Of a stretch of 35,748 nt of DNA, positions 25,105-33,810 are shown piece after piece. Under the pieces are notes generated by a model. It did no database searches and had not been told where the DNA came from. It saw only the letters and a list, made by a program, of their open reading frames with translations. Location: NCBI GenBank assembly GCA_900313925.1, contig OMTF01000043.1, positions 1 to 35,748 of the forward strand. Reading direction: 5' to 3'. Each line of letters starts with the position of its first letter. Position 1 is the stretch's first letter. This DNA is from an uncultured Eubacteriales bacterium (GTDB taxonomy: Bacteria > Bacillota > Clostridia > Oscillospirales > Oscillospiraceae). The translations under genes and the position numbers were made by a program.

Positions 25105-25464
25105 ATGGAGACTAACGAAGTTGCTCAGGAAATGAGATTTAAGGAATGGGCAGAATGCTATCAGGACTACAAGCAAAGCGGGATGACGATTAAAGTATGG
25201 TGTAATGTGCACGGCATTTCTGAAAGTACATTCAGATACCGTAACAGGCGACTCAGAAAGGCGCTTGCAGAAAAAGCGACTTTACCAGTGACATCGTCGG
25301 CACCGGTGGCATTTGCGAAGCTGGATCCTCCCGCAGTCATTTCCGGATGCGGTAATCAGAGGGAGTGTGTTCACATATCTCTGGAAGGAAAAACGGTAGA
25401 TATTTCACCGGACATTCCACCGGAATATTTTCGGACACTTTTAGAGGTGATCTTCCATGCTTAA
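25105..25464 (+). CDS. tnpA: IS66 accessory protein TnpA
   Basis: A 119-residue protein with a helix-turn-helix start (RFKEWAECYQDYKQSGMTIK, then WCNVHGISESTFRYRNRRL), as in IS66 OrfA proteins. The C-terminal half ends in HISLEGKTVDISPDIPP, which is common in the family. It is required with TnpB and TnpC for IS66 movement, perhaps by binding DNA. GGGAGG is 7 nt before the ATG. It overlaps tnpB by 8 nt. Confidence 0.88.
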   Translation: METNEVAQEMRFKEWAECYQDYKQSGMTIKVWCNVHGISESTFRYRNRRLRKALAEKATLPVTSSAPVAFAKLDPPAVISGCGNQRECVHISLEGKTVDISPDIPPEYFRTLLEVIFHA

Positions 25465-25816
25465 TGATGCAAGTGGCTTTGAGAACGTTTACATAGCCTG
25501 CGGCTATACAGATCTGAGGTATGGAATTGACGGGCTTGCCGCCCTGGTTCAGAACAAATTCAATCTGAATCCGTTTTCACCAAGAACACTTTTCATGTTC
25601 TGCGGCAGAAAAAGCGACCGTATCAAATGTCTTGTATGGGAAAATGATGGATTTCTTCTTTTGTACAAGCGTTTAGAGAATGGCAGATATCAATGGCCGA
25701 GGAGCACAGAGGAAGTCCGTGAAATGACTCCTCAGCAGTACCGGTGGCTGATGGAGGGACTGACTCTGGAACCGAAGAAGGTGGTAAAAAAAGTCCATCC
25801 GAAAAGTGTGATATGA
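25457..25816 (+). CDS. tnpB: IS66 Orf2-like accessory protein TnpB
   Basis: A 119-residue protein of the IS66 Orf2 family (PF05717). Hallmarks are VYIACGYTDLRYGIDGLAA, TLFMFCGRKSDRIKCLVWEN and GFLLLYKRLENGRYQWP, covering the whole family length. It is not related to the RNA-guided TnpB of IS200/IS605. The start overlaps tnpA. Its exact task in transposition is unknown. Confidence 0.93.
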   Translation: MLNDASGFENVYIACGYTDLRYGIDGLAALVQNKFNLNPFSPRTLFMFCGRKSDRIKCLVWENDGFLLLYKRLENGRYQWPRSTEEVREMTPQQYRWLMEGLTLEPKKVVKKVHPKSVI

Positions 25817-25884
25817 ACTGATATTTTTGATTTCAAAAAGAGCGTGGAGCCTTGAAAATACTGGGGTTTCGCGTTTTTTAGTGC

Positions 25885-25913
25885 TTGTTTTTGAGTCCCG
25901 TTTGTGGTATACT
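25885..25913 (+). promoter_or_regulatory. Possible internal promoter for tnpC
   Basis: TTGTTT (25885-25890) and TATACT (25908-25913) are 17 bp apart, placing the transcription start at about 25920, the tnpC ATG itself. That would give a nearly leaderless transcript, which fits the absence of a ribosome site there. Confidence 0.35.
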
Positions 25914-25919
25914 TTTAAT

Positions 25920-27533
25920 ATGAAAACAGGTATGAATCGCGAACAACTTAACAGCCTGGATAAGGATACGCTTGTATCTATCGTACTTCAATTACAGGCA
26001 CAGATAGATGAAATGTCAGCCAACATTGCAAGCATGAACCGGAATATGGAACTCATGATGGAACAGCTTAAAATATCCAGAAACGCACAGTTTGGTAAAA
26101 AGACTGAAGTGAACACCACTGACGAAGAGCAGCTCAGCTTCTTTAATGAAGCAGAAATGCTTAAAACTGACAGTCCTGAGCCGGAACTTGAAGTTGCCGT
26201 TCCCGGATATACCAGAAAGAAAAGGAAAGGCAAATGGGACGAAGACCTAAAGGACTTTCCCACAAGGTCGGTTCCACATGAGATCCCTGAAGAAGAACTA
26301 AAGGGAATGTTTCCTGAAGGCTACAAACATATGCCTGACGAAATATATCGCAAACTGGAATTCCATCCGGCGACATTCGAAGTGGTCGAGCATCATATCA
26401 AGGTGTATAAATCCAGAAAAGACGGCAGAATCGTTAAAGCCTCACATCCAAAGGAACTGCTGGATAAAAGCTATCTTACGCCTTCCCTTGCGGCAGCAGT
26501 AATGAATGCCAAGTATACGAACCATATTCCGCTTAACAGACAGGAGAAGGAATTCGAAAGAAATGATGTGCACATATCCAGACAGGATATGGCTAACTGG
26601 ATGATAAAGATCGCAGAGAGATATCTTTCACTCATATATGACAGATTCAAAGAGAAGCTGTTTGAATCCGATGTGATCCATGCCGATGAAACACCTGTAG
26701 GAGTACGGGATAACGGTCGGGAAGATGCGGATACAAGCCATATGTGGGTATACCGTTCAGGAACCCTGTGCGGAGCAGTGCCTGTAATACTTTACGATTA
26801 CCGAAACAATCGTAGTCAGGAAACACCAAGAGAATATCTTAGGGGATACACGGGATTTCTGGTATGTGACGGATATCAGGTATATCACAAAATATCTGAA
26901 GAAAGACCTGATGAACTCACGGTGGCGGGATGCTGGGTACATGCAAAAAGATACTTTTCTAAAGCTGTAAGTGCGGTGGGAAAGGAACAGGCGAAGGATA
27001 CCGTAGCAGGCAAAGCGTTAACGCTGATATCAAAGATCTTCCATGAAGATAACAAATTAGATGAACTGAATCCGGAAGAACGGCTGAGAGAGAGGAAAGT
27101 CCACGTAGAGCCTCTGGTGGATGCGTTTTTTGCGTGGGCAAAAGAGCATAGGGATGACGTTACGGCGAAGTCCGAGACCGGAAAAGGATTCACATATCTG
27201 TTCAATCAGGAAAAATACCTGAGGACATTCCTTACGGACGGACGTGTGCCGATGGATAACAATGCTGCAGAACAGGCAATCAGGGATTTTGTTATCGGAA
27301 GAAAGAACTGGATGCAGATCGACACGAAAGCGGGAGCAGAAGCAAGTGCCATGATATACGGAATCGTCGAGACCTGCAAAGCCAATGACATAAAGATATA
27401 TGATTATCTTGAACATGTGCTTACGGTCATGCCGGAGCACATGGATGATACGAATACGGATTTTCTGGATGACCTGCTGCCGTGGTCAGAGAATCTTCCG
27501 GAGAAACTGAAAAAGAAACAGCAGAATAGCTGA
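25920..27533 (+). CDS. tnpC: IS66-family transposase TnpC
   Basis: A 537-residue DDE transposase. An N-terminal coiled coil (about residues 5-55, LQAQIDEMSANIASMN) leads to a SRNAQFGKK motif, then the zf-IS66 region, which here has no Cys pair, then the transposase core. The catalytic triad is visible: Asp in VIHADETPV, Asp in LVCDGYQVYH and Glu in DNNAAEQAIRDFVIGRKNW. The frame is open back to 25827, but those codons look non-coding and ATG 25920 begins the homologous part. A ribosome site is not evident. All domains look intact, so the element may still be active. Confidence 0.9.
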   Translation: MKTGMNREQLNSLDKDTLVSIVLQLQAQIDEMSANIASMNRNMELMMEQLKISRNAQFGKKTEVNTTDEEQLSFFNEAEMLKTDSPEPELEVAVPGYTRKKRKGKWDEDLKDFPTRSVPHEIPEEELKGMFPEGYKHMPDEIYRKLEFHPATFEVVEHHIKVYKSRKDGRIVKASHPKELLDKSYLTPSLAAAVMNAKYTNHIPLNRQEKEFERNDVHISRQDMANWMIKIAERYLSLIYDRFKEKLFESDVIHADETPVGVRDNGREDADTSHMWVYRSGTLCGAVPVILYDYRNNRSQETPREYLRGYTGFLVCDGYQVYHKISEERPDELTVAGCWVHAKRYFSKAVSAVGKEQAKDTVAGKALTLISKIFHEDNKLDELNPEERLRERKVHVEPLVDAFFAWAKEHRDDVTAKSETGKGFTYLFNQEKYLRTFLTDGRVPMDNNAAEQAIRDFVIGRKNWMQIDTKAGAEASAMIYGIVETCKANDIKIYDYLEHVLTVMPEHMDDTNTDFLDDLLPWSENLPEKLKKKQQNS

Positions 27534-27534
27534 T

Positions 27535-27566
27535 AAAAAATGGCTGCCCGAAAGCAGTCATTTTTT
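27535..27566 (+). terminator. Terminator of the IS66 transposase
   Basis: AAAAAATGGCTGC (27535-27547) pairs with GCAGTCATTTTTT (27554-27566) with one G-U pair and a 6-nt loop, ending in six Ts, right behind the tnpC stop. Its symmetry makes it able to work on both strands. Confidence 0.75.
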
Positions 27567-27670
27567 AATGGAAAATTGGTTTGATTGTTGATATCTGTTA
27601 AGGGCAAATATTTTACCATCTGTCAGGGAAAAATCAAGGCACGGATGGTTTACCATTTACATAAAATCAC

Positions 27671-27702
27671 AAAGAGACCGGATAAATTCCGGTCTCTTTT
27701 TT
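27671..27702 (+). terminator. Strong rho-independent terminator
   Basis: AAAGAGACCGG (27671-27681) pairs perfectly with CCGGTCTCTTT (27689-27699) around a 7-nt loop, followed by more Ts. It isolates the surface-protein gene from upstream transcription, or ends a gene removed by the IS insertion. Confidence 0.8.
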
Positions 27703-28065
27703 ATGTTTTTTTAAAAATACATAGAATATTTAATCATGCGCTGAGGTTTTCAGACAGGCGTCCGGAGAGGATGCCGGGTTAACTGTGAAACAAGGGAGAA
27801 AGAGGCATTCAAGAGCCATTTATGCAGTATAACTTGTGGTTATTAATATTAGTTATAACAAATTTTTCACCAAACTTGAGGTAATAAAAATAGGCTATTT
27901 CGGTTGACTTTCATAACTTTATGTTATAAAATCAAAAGTGATTAAGTATGTTTTGGGGATACCTATACCCTAAAACAGTTAATATATAATTTGTTTTCAT
28001 ACAAACGCAGTATGAAGACAGTCGCTATTATAAATATTTTAATTATTCCATTGGAGGAATTGGGG
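27703..28065 (+). promoter_or_regulatory. Upstream region, promoter and leader of the surface-protein gene
   Basis: No gene. A promoter TTGACT (27904-27909) and TAAAAT (27927-27932), 17 bp apart, gives a leader of about 125 nt. In the leader a 9-bp hairpin GTTTTGGGG/CCCTAAAAC (27950-27958 and 27968-27976) may affect translation or stability. Upstream, a hairpin GGCGTCC/GGATGCC (27757-27775) lies in a GC-richer 100-bp island that could be a structured-RNA relic. The region around 27830-27900 is AT-rich with GTTAT/ATAAC inverted repeats. Confidence 0.45.
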
Positions 28066-31000
28066 ATGAACAAAGATTTAAGAATTGGAAGGAAATTCCT
28101 GTGTCTGGTCATCGCATTAGTGATGGTCATGACACTCATTCCTCGTTTACCCGCAAGCTTTGCTTATGCAGAGGCAGGCGATGTGCCGGCGCATGACAAG
28201 ATCCTGGGCGTTAACGAGGATGGAACGTACACGATCGCTCTGAATGTAACGGGCGACTCGGAGAAACAGATCCAGAAGGTCAACGTCATCGTAATTGTTG
28301 ACAGATCTGGATCCATGAATGATGATGCTGGTACTGGCACATATGAGCCTACTGATTCTACAAGCAATGGCTTATACGGGTTAGTCGATGGCGAATATGT
28401 TCAATTGAGCCGTTTTGGCGGACCTGGAAACCGTACGTTCTGGTATCAGGTTAATGGCGAGTGGGTACAGTACACCGGGCAGCGCTACTATTACGATTCC
28501 GATGGTCAATCAAGAATGGATGCTACACAGGATGCAGTAAATGGATTGGCTGAACAGTTGCTTGGTTATAATGGCAAGGACGGCAACCCGAATGATACAG
28601 TTCAAATGGCACTGGTTTCATTTTCATCAAGTGCAAGGACTGATATCAGCTCCACAACTAGTTACAGCACTTTCTCTACTGCTGTAAACGGGCTTAATCC
28701 AAACGGCGGTACCAATTGGGAAGCAGCTCTTAAGCAGGCTGATGGCGTAAGTTTTGGAGACAGTGATCCGACATACGTGATCTTTTTCTCCGATGGTGCG
28801 CCTACAATGTATGGTAATAACCAGGGTTCTGGATATGAACAAGAACCTAATATGGAGAATTCATACAATGCCGCAAGAGATGATGCTCAAGCACTGGCAA
28901 ACAAAGTGGGCACGAAAAGGTTCTATACCATCTTTGCATATGGTGAAGATTATGGCGCCACTTATATGACAAACCTTACAAGTTATTCAGGTGCCCCGGC
29001 AGAAAACAACTATTCCGCATCTAACTCTGCTGAACTCAATGCTGCTTTTGCTGAGATTCTTGAAGCTATAGAAATGGCAGGTATCGGCGCTGTTGAGATG
29101 ACCGACGGTACAACTTCAAGCGTTGAAACTACTACCGGAGAGATCAGCAATCTTCTTACTGTAGATGAAAGTTCATACAAATATTATCGCGCAGGCGGTA
29201 AGAATGATGACGGATCTGAAAAATATGATACAGACGCCAATTCGATCACTGACCCCGATGGCAATACTGTTAATGTCGGTGAAGAGTGGGAGGATGCTCC
29301 TGAAGCTGAATTAGTAGACGGCGCAGTTGTATGGAACCTTAAAGAGGAAGGCGTTCTTGAGAATGATGTAACCTACACCGTAACATTTGACTGCTGGCCA
29401 AGCCAGACAACTCTTGACATCGTAGCTGACATCAAGAACGATCCCAGTTCATATGATAAACTTGATGCTAATATCAAGAATTACATTGACAAAAACGGAA
29501 ATCTCAAGACAAACACATCAGCTTCCATGAGCTATGTGGACACACGTACAGGTCAGTCCGGATCTACAACATTCGAGAATCCTGATCCTGTAATGACACA
29601 GGCAGTTGAGGAACTGGCTATAACCAAGGAATGGTCCAATGCATTCGAAGATAAGGACAAAGAACCTATTACTTTGAATGTTACCCGCGATGGAGACAAC
29701 AAGTACACTATGACGCTTAATGAAGACAATGACTGGGAAGCAAAAGTGTTTATCTCCATCGGTATCCTTCGTCATACCACCGGAACGGATTATGAAGTTC
29801 TTGAAAAAGGACATGATTTCACATTTACTGAGCCTAAAGATCTCGGATATTACTGGGAAATCGAAGTTCCGACCGTACGTCCTATGCTTATAGATGGTGA
29901 GCTTACAATGCTCATCCTTAAGGATGAAGACCACAACAACCCGGAAGGAGCGGATGAATATACAATTGATGGAAAGACATACTATGTAGGAAGCACCGGA
30001 GAAGCAGCTCTTACTGCAGTCAACCACCGTCGTTCACGTCTGAACATTACCAAGGTAGTTGATGGAGAGGATGCTGATCCTGAGCAGACCTTCCCGTTCA
30101 CTGTTACCGTGAATGACTCCAAGGCAAGTGAAGGCAGCGCAGACAACCTTGACTCAGACTACTATGTATGGTTCTCCGTATGGAATGAAGGATTTGTAGA
30201 CGCTCTCGTTTCCGGTGCAGAGAAGGAAATGGAAGACGGCGAGTGGACTGGTTACTACTATGCTCCAAGCGGAAGCGACGTAGTCCTTAATCTTAAAGCC
30301 GGAGACGGTCTCCGCTTCCTGAACCTGCCTACAGGCACTACATATACCATTGTTGAAGGCACTATGCCGGATAACTACACCTTCACAAGCGCAGTATTAA
30401 GCGGCGGTGAAGATGAAGAATTCAGCGGTGCAAAGACAAGTACCGGAACGATCGTAGAAACTGAGAAAGATTATCTCGTAACCTACACCAACACTTATAG
30501 CAAGACTGATGTTGAGATCACCAAGGTCTGGGAAGATAATGATGACCAGGATGGTAAGAGACCTACGACTGATGAATTCAAGTCATGGCTCAAGCTTATG
30601 GCAGGCGATGAAGACGTTACATCAGATAACCTTTCCAAGCTTACTGTTACAAAGGGCGAAGATGAAGATGGAAACACCATCTACACCGCTAAGTGGACTG
30701 GACTTGACCGCTATGCAGACGATGAGGAAATCGAGTACAGCGTAACAGAAACACCGAGCGATGATTATACCGCAAGCTCGACAACAGTTAATGATCACGG
30801 AACCATCACCAATTCACACACTCCGGAAAATACAGATATAACAGTTACCAAAGTCTGGGAAGATGCAAACAACCAGGACGGCGTAAGACCTGATTCTCTT
30901 GAACTGACACTTAATGGAGCTCCTACAGGTACTACGGTGCCTACACCTACCATTGCAAAGAACGGAAACAACTGGACATACACATGGACCGGACTTCCGA

Positions 31001-33408
31001 AGTATGCAGACGGCGAAGAAATCAATTACACCGTAACTGAAGGAACCGTTCCTACAGGCTATACCTGCACAACGACTACAGTTGCCGCAGGCGGAACCAT
31101 CACCAACGTCCACACACCTGAAGAGACCAGTGTAACGGTCACCAAGACCTGGAATGATGCAAGCAACCAGGACGGCTTAAGACCTGAAACTCTTGAACTG
31201 ACACTGAACGGACTTCCGGAAGGAACCACAGCTCCTACTCCTACGGTTGAAAAGAACGGAAACGACTGGACATACACATGGACCGGACTTCCGAAGAATG
31301 CAGCCGGAGAAGAGATCGAATACACCGTAACTGAAGGAACCGTTCCTACAGGCTACACCTGTGAGACAACCACAGTTGCCGCAGGCGGAACCATCACTAA
31401 CTCTCACACACCTGAAGTAGTTGATGTATCAGTAGAAAAGGTATGGGACGACGCAGATGACCAGGATGGCATCCGTCCGGCCAGCATTGGAGTTACTCTG
31501 CTTGCTGACGGCGACGAGGTTGAAACAGTAACGCTGACAGAAAATGCAGACAAAAAATGGACAGCAACAGTATCAGGACTTCCGAAGAATGCAGACGGCA
31601 AAGAGATCGTTTACACCTGGACAGAGAAATTAGTTCCGGATGGATACACCTGCGAGACTCCTACAGTTGCAGCAGGCGGCACCATCACCAACAAGCACAC
31701 CCCTGAACAGACTGAAGCTACTGTAAAGAAGGTTTGGGAAGATGCAAATGACCAGGATGGATTCCGTCCTGACGAACTTACTGTCAAGCTTCTCGCTAAC
31801 GGCGAAGAAACCGGCAAGACCGTAACCTTAAGCGAATCCAACAACTGGACAGCTACTATCGATGAACTCGACAAGTATGCTGCTGGAAAAGAGATATCCT
31901 ACACATGGGATGAAGGAGATATCGAGAAGTACACTCTCAGCAAGACTGAAAAGGATCCTTCAGATGCCACCATCACAACTCTTACCAATACTCATACACC
32001 TGAAAAGGTAGAAGTAGAAGTTGAGAAGGTATGGGACGATGCAGATAACCAGGACGGCATCAGACCTGAAAGCGTAACCATCAAGCTTCTTGCTGACGGC
32101 GAAGACACTGAAAAGACTGTAACTCTTAATGAGGACAACCAGTGGAAAGGCAAGTTCGAAGCTCTCGACAAATATGCTAATGGCGAAGAGATCGAATACA
32201 CTGTAGAAGAAGTTGAAGTCACCGGATATGAAGCAGATGTGACAGGAAATGCTGAAGCATCTGAAGCTATAGGCTACATAGTGACCAACGTACATGAACC
32301 TGAAGTTGTTACTATACCTGTGGAGAAGGTATGGAAAGACGCAGATGACCAGGATGGATACCGTCCTGAAAGCGTAACCATCAGCCTCCTTGCAGACGGA
32401 GCAGACACCGGCAAGACTGTTTCACTCAACGAAGCAAATGGATGGAAGAGCACCTTCGAAGGCGCAGACATTTACAAGTATGCAGTAGGCAAGGAAGGCG
32501 TTCCTGTAGTTTATACCATCAAGGAACTTGAGGTTAAAGAGTACACTGTTGCAATTTCAGGGACCGTTGCTGATGGATACACCGTAACCAACTCACACAC
32601 ACCTGAAGTTGTGGAAGTAAGCGTAGAGAAGGTATGGGACGACGCAGATGACCGTGACGGCATCCGTCCGGACAGCGTGACCGTAACCCTTAAGGCTGAC
32701 GGCGATGATATCACCCAGGAAGGAATCACAGCTACAGTTGAACTCAACGAGGAGAACAACTGGAAGTACACCTGGGAAGGCCTCAACAAGCGTGCTGCAG
32801 GTAAGGAGATATCCTATACTGTAGAAGAAGCACCTATCGATAATTATGAGGCAGAGATCACAGGCGATGCTGAAAACGGATACACCATTAAGAACTTCCA
32901 CCTTGCTAACCCTGTTCCTGTAACCATCGATCCTCCTGTCAAGAAGGTAGTAAAGGGTAATCCTTCCAAGAACGAGACCTTCACCTTCCAGATGAAGGCA
33001 GTGACCGAAGGCGCACCGATGCCTGAGGGAGCTAAGGATGGCGTACTGACGATGAATATCGTCGGATCCGGTGAAAAGGAATTCGGAGTAGCCGAGATCA
33101 CAAAGGCCGGTACATACGTATATGAGATCACCGAAGTTAATACAAAGGCTGAGAACTACAAGTATGACACAACCGTATATAAGATGACAGTTGAAGTCAA
33201 AGAAGTAGCTGACGGTACTCAGGTGAAACTCGTGAAGACCGAGACCGTTGAAGGCGGAAACGGACAGATCGTATTCACCAACACCTACGAGGAACCTCCT
33301 GTAAAGACAGGCGACACCACAATCGTAGTACCTTACATAGTGATCGGTGTATCAGCACTCATCCTTCTGCTTATGCTTCTCTTCAGAACAAGAAAGAACA
33401 GAGCATAA
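28066..33408 (+). CDS. Large wall-anchored adhesin: VWA domain, eight Cna-B repeats, pilin-like end
   Basis: A 1780-residue secreted protein. Order: signal peptide (1-36, KFLCLVIALVMVMTLIPRLP); von Willebrand A domain (about 65-350) with a full MIDAS, DRSGS 79-83, Thr216 in GGTNWEAAL and Asp243 in FFSDGAPT; linker domains to about 810, one similar to pilin domains (SRLNITKVVDGEDADPEQTF); eight Cna-B domains (814-1612); a Spy0128/FctA-like pilin isopeptide domain (about 1620-1740, VKKVVKGNPSKNETFTFQM); then a sorting region with PPVKTGD (1744-1750), one membrane helix and tail RTRKNRA. A canonical LPxTG is absent; only the xxTGD part remains. The Cna-B Lys, Glu and Asn of internal isopeptide bonds are present. 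ATG 28066 has GGAGG 8 nt upstream. No sortase gene is in the window. It should bind host or matrix ligands. Confidence 0.9.
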   Translation: MNKDLRIGRKFLCLVIALVMVMTLIPRLPASFAYAEAGDVPAHDKILGVNEDGTYTIALNVTGDSEKQIQKVNVIVIVDRSGSMNDDAGTGTYEPTDSTSNGLYGLVDGEYVQLSRFGGPGNRTFWYQVNGEWVQYTGQRYYYDSDGQSRMDATQDAVNGLAEQLLGYNGKDGNPNDTVQMALVSFSSSARTDISSTTSYSTFSTAVNGLNPNGGTNWEAALKQADGVSFGDSDPTYVIFFSDGAPTMYGNNQGSGYEQEPNMENSYNAARDDAQALANKVGTKRFYTIFAYGEDYGATYMTNLTSYSGAPAENNYSASNSAELNAAFAEILEAIEMAGIGAVEMTDGTTSSVETTTGEISNLLTVDESSYKYYRAGGKNDDGSEKYDTDANSITDPDGNTVNVGEEWEDAPEAELVDGAVVWNLKEEGVLENDVTYTVTFDCWPSQTTLDIVADIKNDPSSYDKLDANIKNYIDKNGNLKTNTSASMSYVDTRTGQSGSTTFENPDPVMTQAVEELAITKEWSNAFEDKDKEPITLNVTRDGDNKYTMTLNEDNDWEAKVFISIGILRHTTGTDYEVLEKGHDFTFTEPKDLGYYWEIEVPTVRPMLIDGELTMLILKDEDHNNPEGADEYTIDGKTYYVGSTGEAALTAVNHRRSRLNITKVVDGEDADPEQTFPFTVTVNDSKASEGSADNLDSDYYVWFSVWNEGFVDALVSGAEKEMEDGEWTGYYYAPSGSDVVLNLKAGDGLRFLNLPTGTTYTIVEGTMPDNYTFTSAVLSGGEDEEFSGAKTSTGTIVETEKDYLVTYTNTYSKTDVEITKVWEDNDDQDGKRPTTDEFKSWLKLMAGDEDVTSDNLSKLTVTKGEDEDGNTIYTAKWTGLDRYADDEEIEYSVTETPSDDYTASSTTVNDHGTITNSHTPENTDITVTKVWEDANNQDGVRPDSLELTLNGAPTGTTVPTPTIAKNGNNWTYTWTGLPKYADGEEINYTVTEGTVPTGYTCTTTTVAAGGTITNVHTPEETSVTVTKTWNDASNQDGLRPETLELTLNGLPEGTTAPTPTVEKNGNDWTYTWTGLPKNAAGEEIEYTVTEGTVPTGYTCETTTVAAGGTITNSHTPEVVDVSVEKVWDDADDQDGIRPASIGVTLLADGDEVETVTLTENADKKWTATVSGLPKNADGKEIVYTWTEKLVPDGYTCETPTVAAGGTITNKHTPEQTEATVKKVWEDANDQDGFRPDELTVKLLANGEETGKTVTLSESNNWTATIDELDKYAAGKEISYTWDEGDIEKYTLSKTEKDPSDATITTLTNTHTPEKVEVEVEKVWDDADNQDGIRPESVTIKLLADGEDTEKTVTLNEDNQWKGKFEALDKYANGEEIEYTVEEVEVTGYEADVTGNAEASEAIGYIVTNVHEPEVVTIPVEKVWKDADDQDGYRPESVTISLLADGADTGKTVSLNEANGWKSTFEGADIYKYAVGKEGVPVVYTIKELEVKEYTVAISGTVADGYTVTNSHTPEVVEVSVEKVWDDADDRDGIRPDSVTVTLKADGDDITQEGITATVELNEENNWKYTWEGLNKRAAGKEISYTVEEAPIDNYEAEITGDAENGYTIKNFHLANPVPVTIDPPVKKVVKGNPSKNETFTFQMKAVTEGAPMPEGAKDGVLTMNIVGSGEKEFGVAEITKAGTYVYEITEVNTKAENYKYDTTVYKMTVEVKEVADGTQVKLVKTETVEGGNGQIVFTNTYEEPPVKTGDTTIVVPYIVIGVSALILLLMLLFRTRKNRA
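30505..32901 (+). repeat. Eight tandem Cna-B domain repeats
   Basis: Units begin near 30505, 30832, 31126, 31420, 31711, 32008, 32308 and 32611, 97-109 codons each. All start with a KVWxDxxxxDGxRP block and end in TNxHxPE or a close variant. Units 2 and 3 are each 98 codons and nearly identical at DNA level across 30958-31110 and 31252-31404, pointing to a recent duplication and a site for copy-number change. Confidence 0.88.
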
Positions 33409-33447
33409 TAAGGCTGAGAAGGCGCAAGCCTGAATAAAACAAACCCG

Positions 33448-33476
33448 CAGGGGCCGGAATTCCGGTCCCTGTTTTT
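33448..33476 (+). terminator. Terminator of the surface-protein gene
   Basis: CAGGGGCCGG (33448-33457) pairs with CCGGTCCCTG (33462-33471), one G-U pair, AATT loop, followed by TTTTT. It lies 40 nt past the stop codon. Confidence 0.85.
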
Positions 33477-33511
33477 CGTTTTATATGAAATTCTGCGAAA
33501 AATATGCTAAT

Positions 33512-33710
33512 TACACGATAAAACGTTTTTTCTGGGAGTATTATCGTGTAGAAATTCTTTGTTTTACACGATAAAAACGTTTAAGCGAGACATTTATCGT
33601 GCAGATGTTCTTTGTTTTACACGATAAAAGCTGCTGTACAACAAAATAATCGTGTAACAGGCCTTTGTTTTGCACGACAAAGCTGAAAAAACAAAGAGAT
33701 TACCGTGTAA
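33512..33710. repeat. Array of four hairpins with an exact 53-bp period
   Basis: The left arm TACACGATAA begins at 33512, 33565 and 33618, and a variant TGCACGACAA at 33671, exactly 53 bp apart each time. Each is matched by an inverted right arm: TTATCGTGTA (33541-33550), TTATCGTGCA (33594-33603), ATCGTGTAA (33649-33657) and TTACCGTGTAA (33700-33710). Arms are conserved, as is a TTTGTTTT lead; loops of about 19-23 nt are not. Identity decays from unit 1 to unit 4. It lies between the adhesin terminator and the pepT promoter. Confidence 0.85.
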
Positions 33711-33739
33711 TTATGGCCTTCTCTATTCTGTAGTATAAT
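33711..33739 (+). promoter_or_regulatory. Candidate promoter of pepT
   Basis: TATAAT at 33734-33739 has a weak TTATGG (33711-33716) 17 bp upstream, starting directly after the last arm of the 53-bp hairpin array. A second TAGTATAAT copy (TATAAT 33769-33774) follows 35 bp later without a clear -35 box. Confidence 0.4.
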
Positions 33740-33810
33740 TTCTGATAGCCGATGCCCTGCGGATATAGTATAATAATATCAGCAAAGCGAAAACATCCAA
33801 GGAGGCAGAC

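Larger units (their letters stand above)
24988..27566 (+). mobile_element. IS66-family insertion sequence (ends approximate)
   Basis: Carries the three genes typical of IS66 in order: tnpA, tnpB, tnpC. The left limit is placed where the relaxase tail is lost and an 8-bp inverted repeat GGTCATGA/TCATGACC begins (24988-24995 and 25013-25020). The right limit is set after the tnpC terminator. I could not find matching terminal inverted repeats or an 8-bp target duplication, so either boundary may be off by 100 bp or one end is missing. Confidence 0.6.

Noticed and set aside
25457-25816. RNA-guided nuclease TnpB
   Set aside because: The name is shared, but the protein is the 119-residue IS66 Orf2 type without RuvC or zinc-finger motifs.
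27735-27830. Known riboswitch (c-di-GMP or cobalamin type)
   Set aside because: Conserved core sequences of those classes as I know them are not present.
33301-33408. Canonical LPxTG anchor
   Set aside because: The residues before TGD are PPVK; the Leu-Pro pair needed for the canonical motif is missing.
33512-33710. CRISPR array
   Set aside because: The period is constant, but the conserved parts are two inverted arms with short variable loops, unlike direct repeats with 30-40-nt unique spacers. There are no cas genes.
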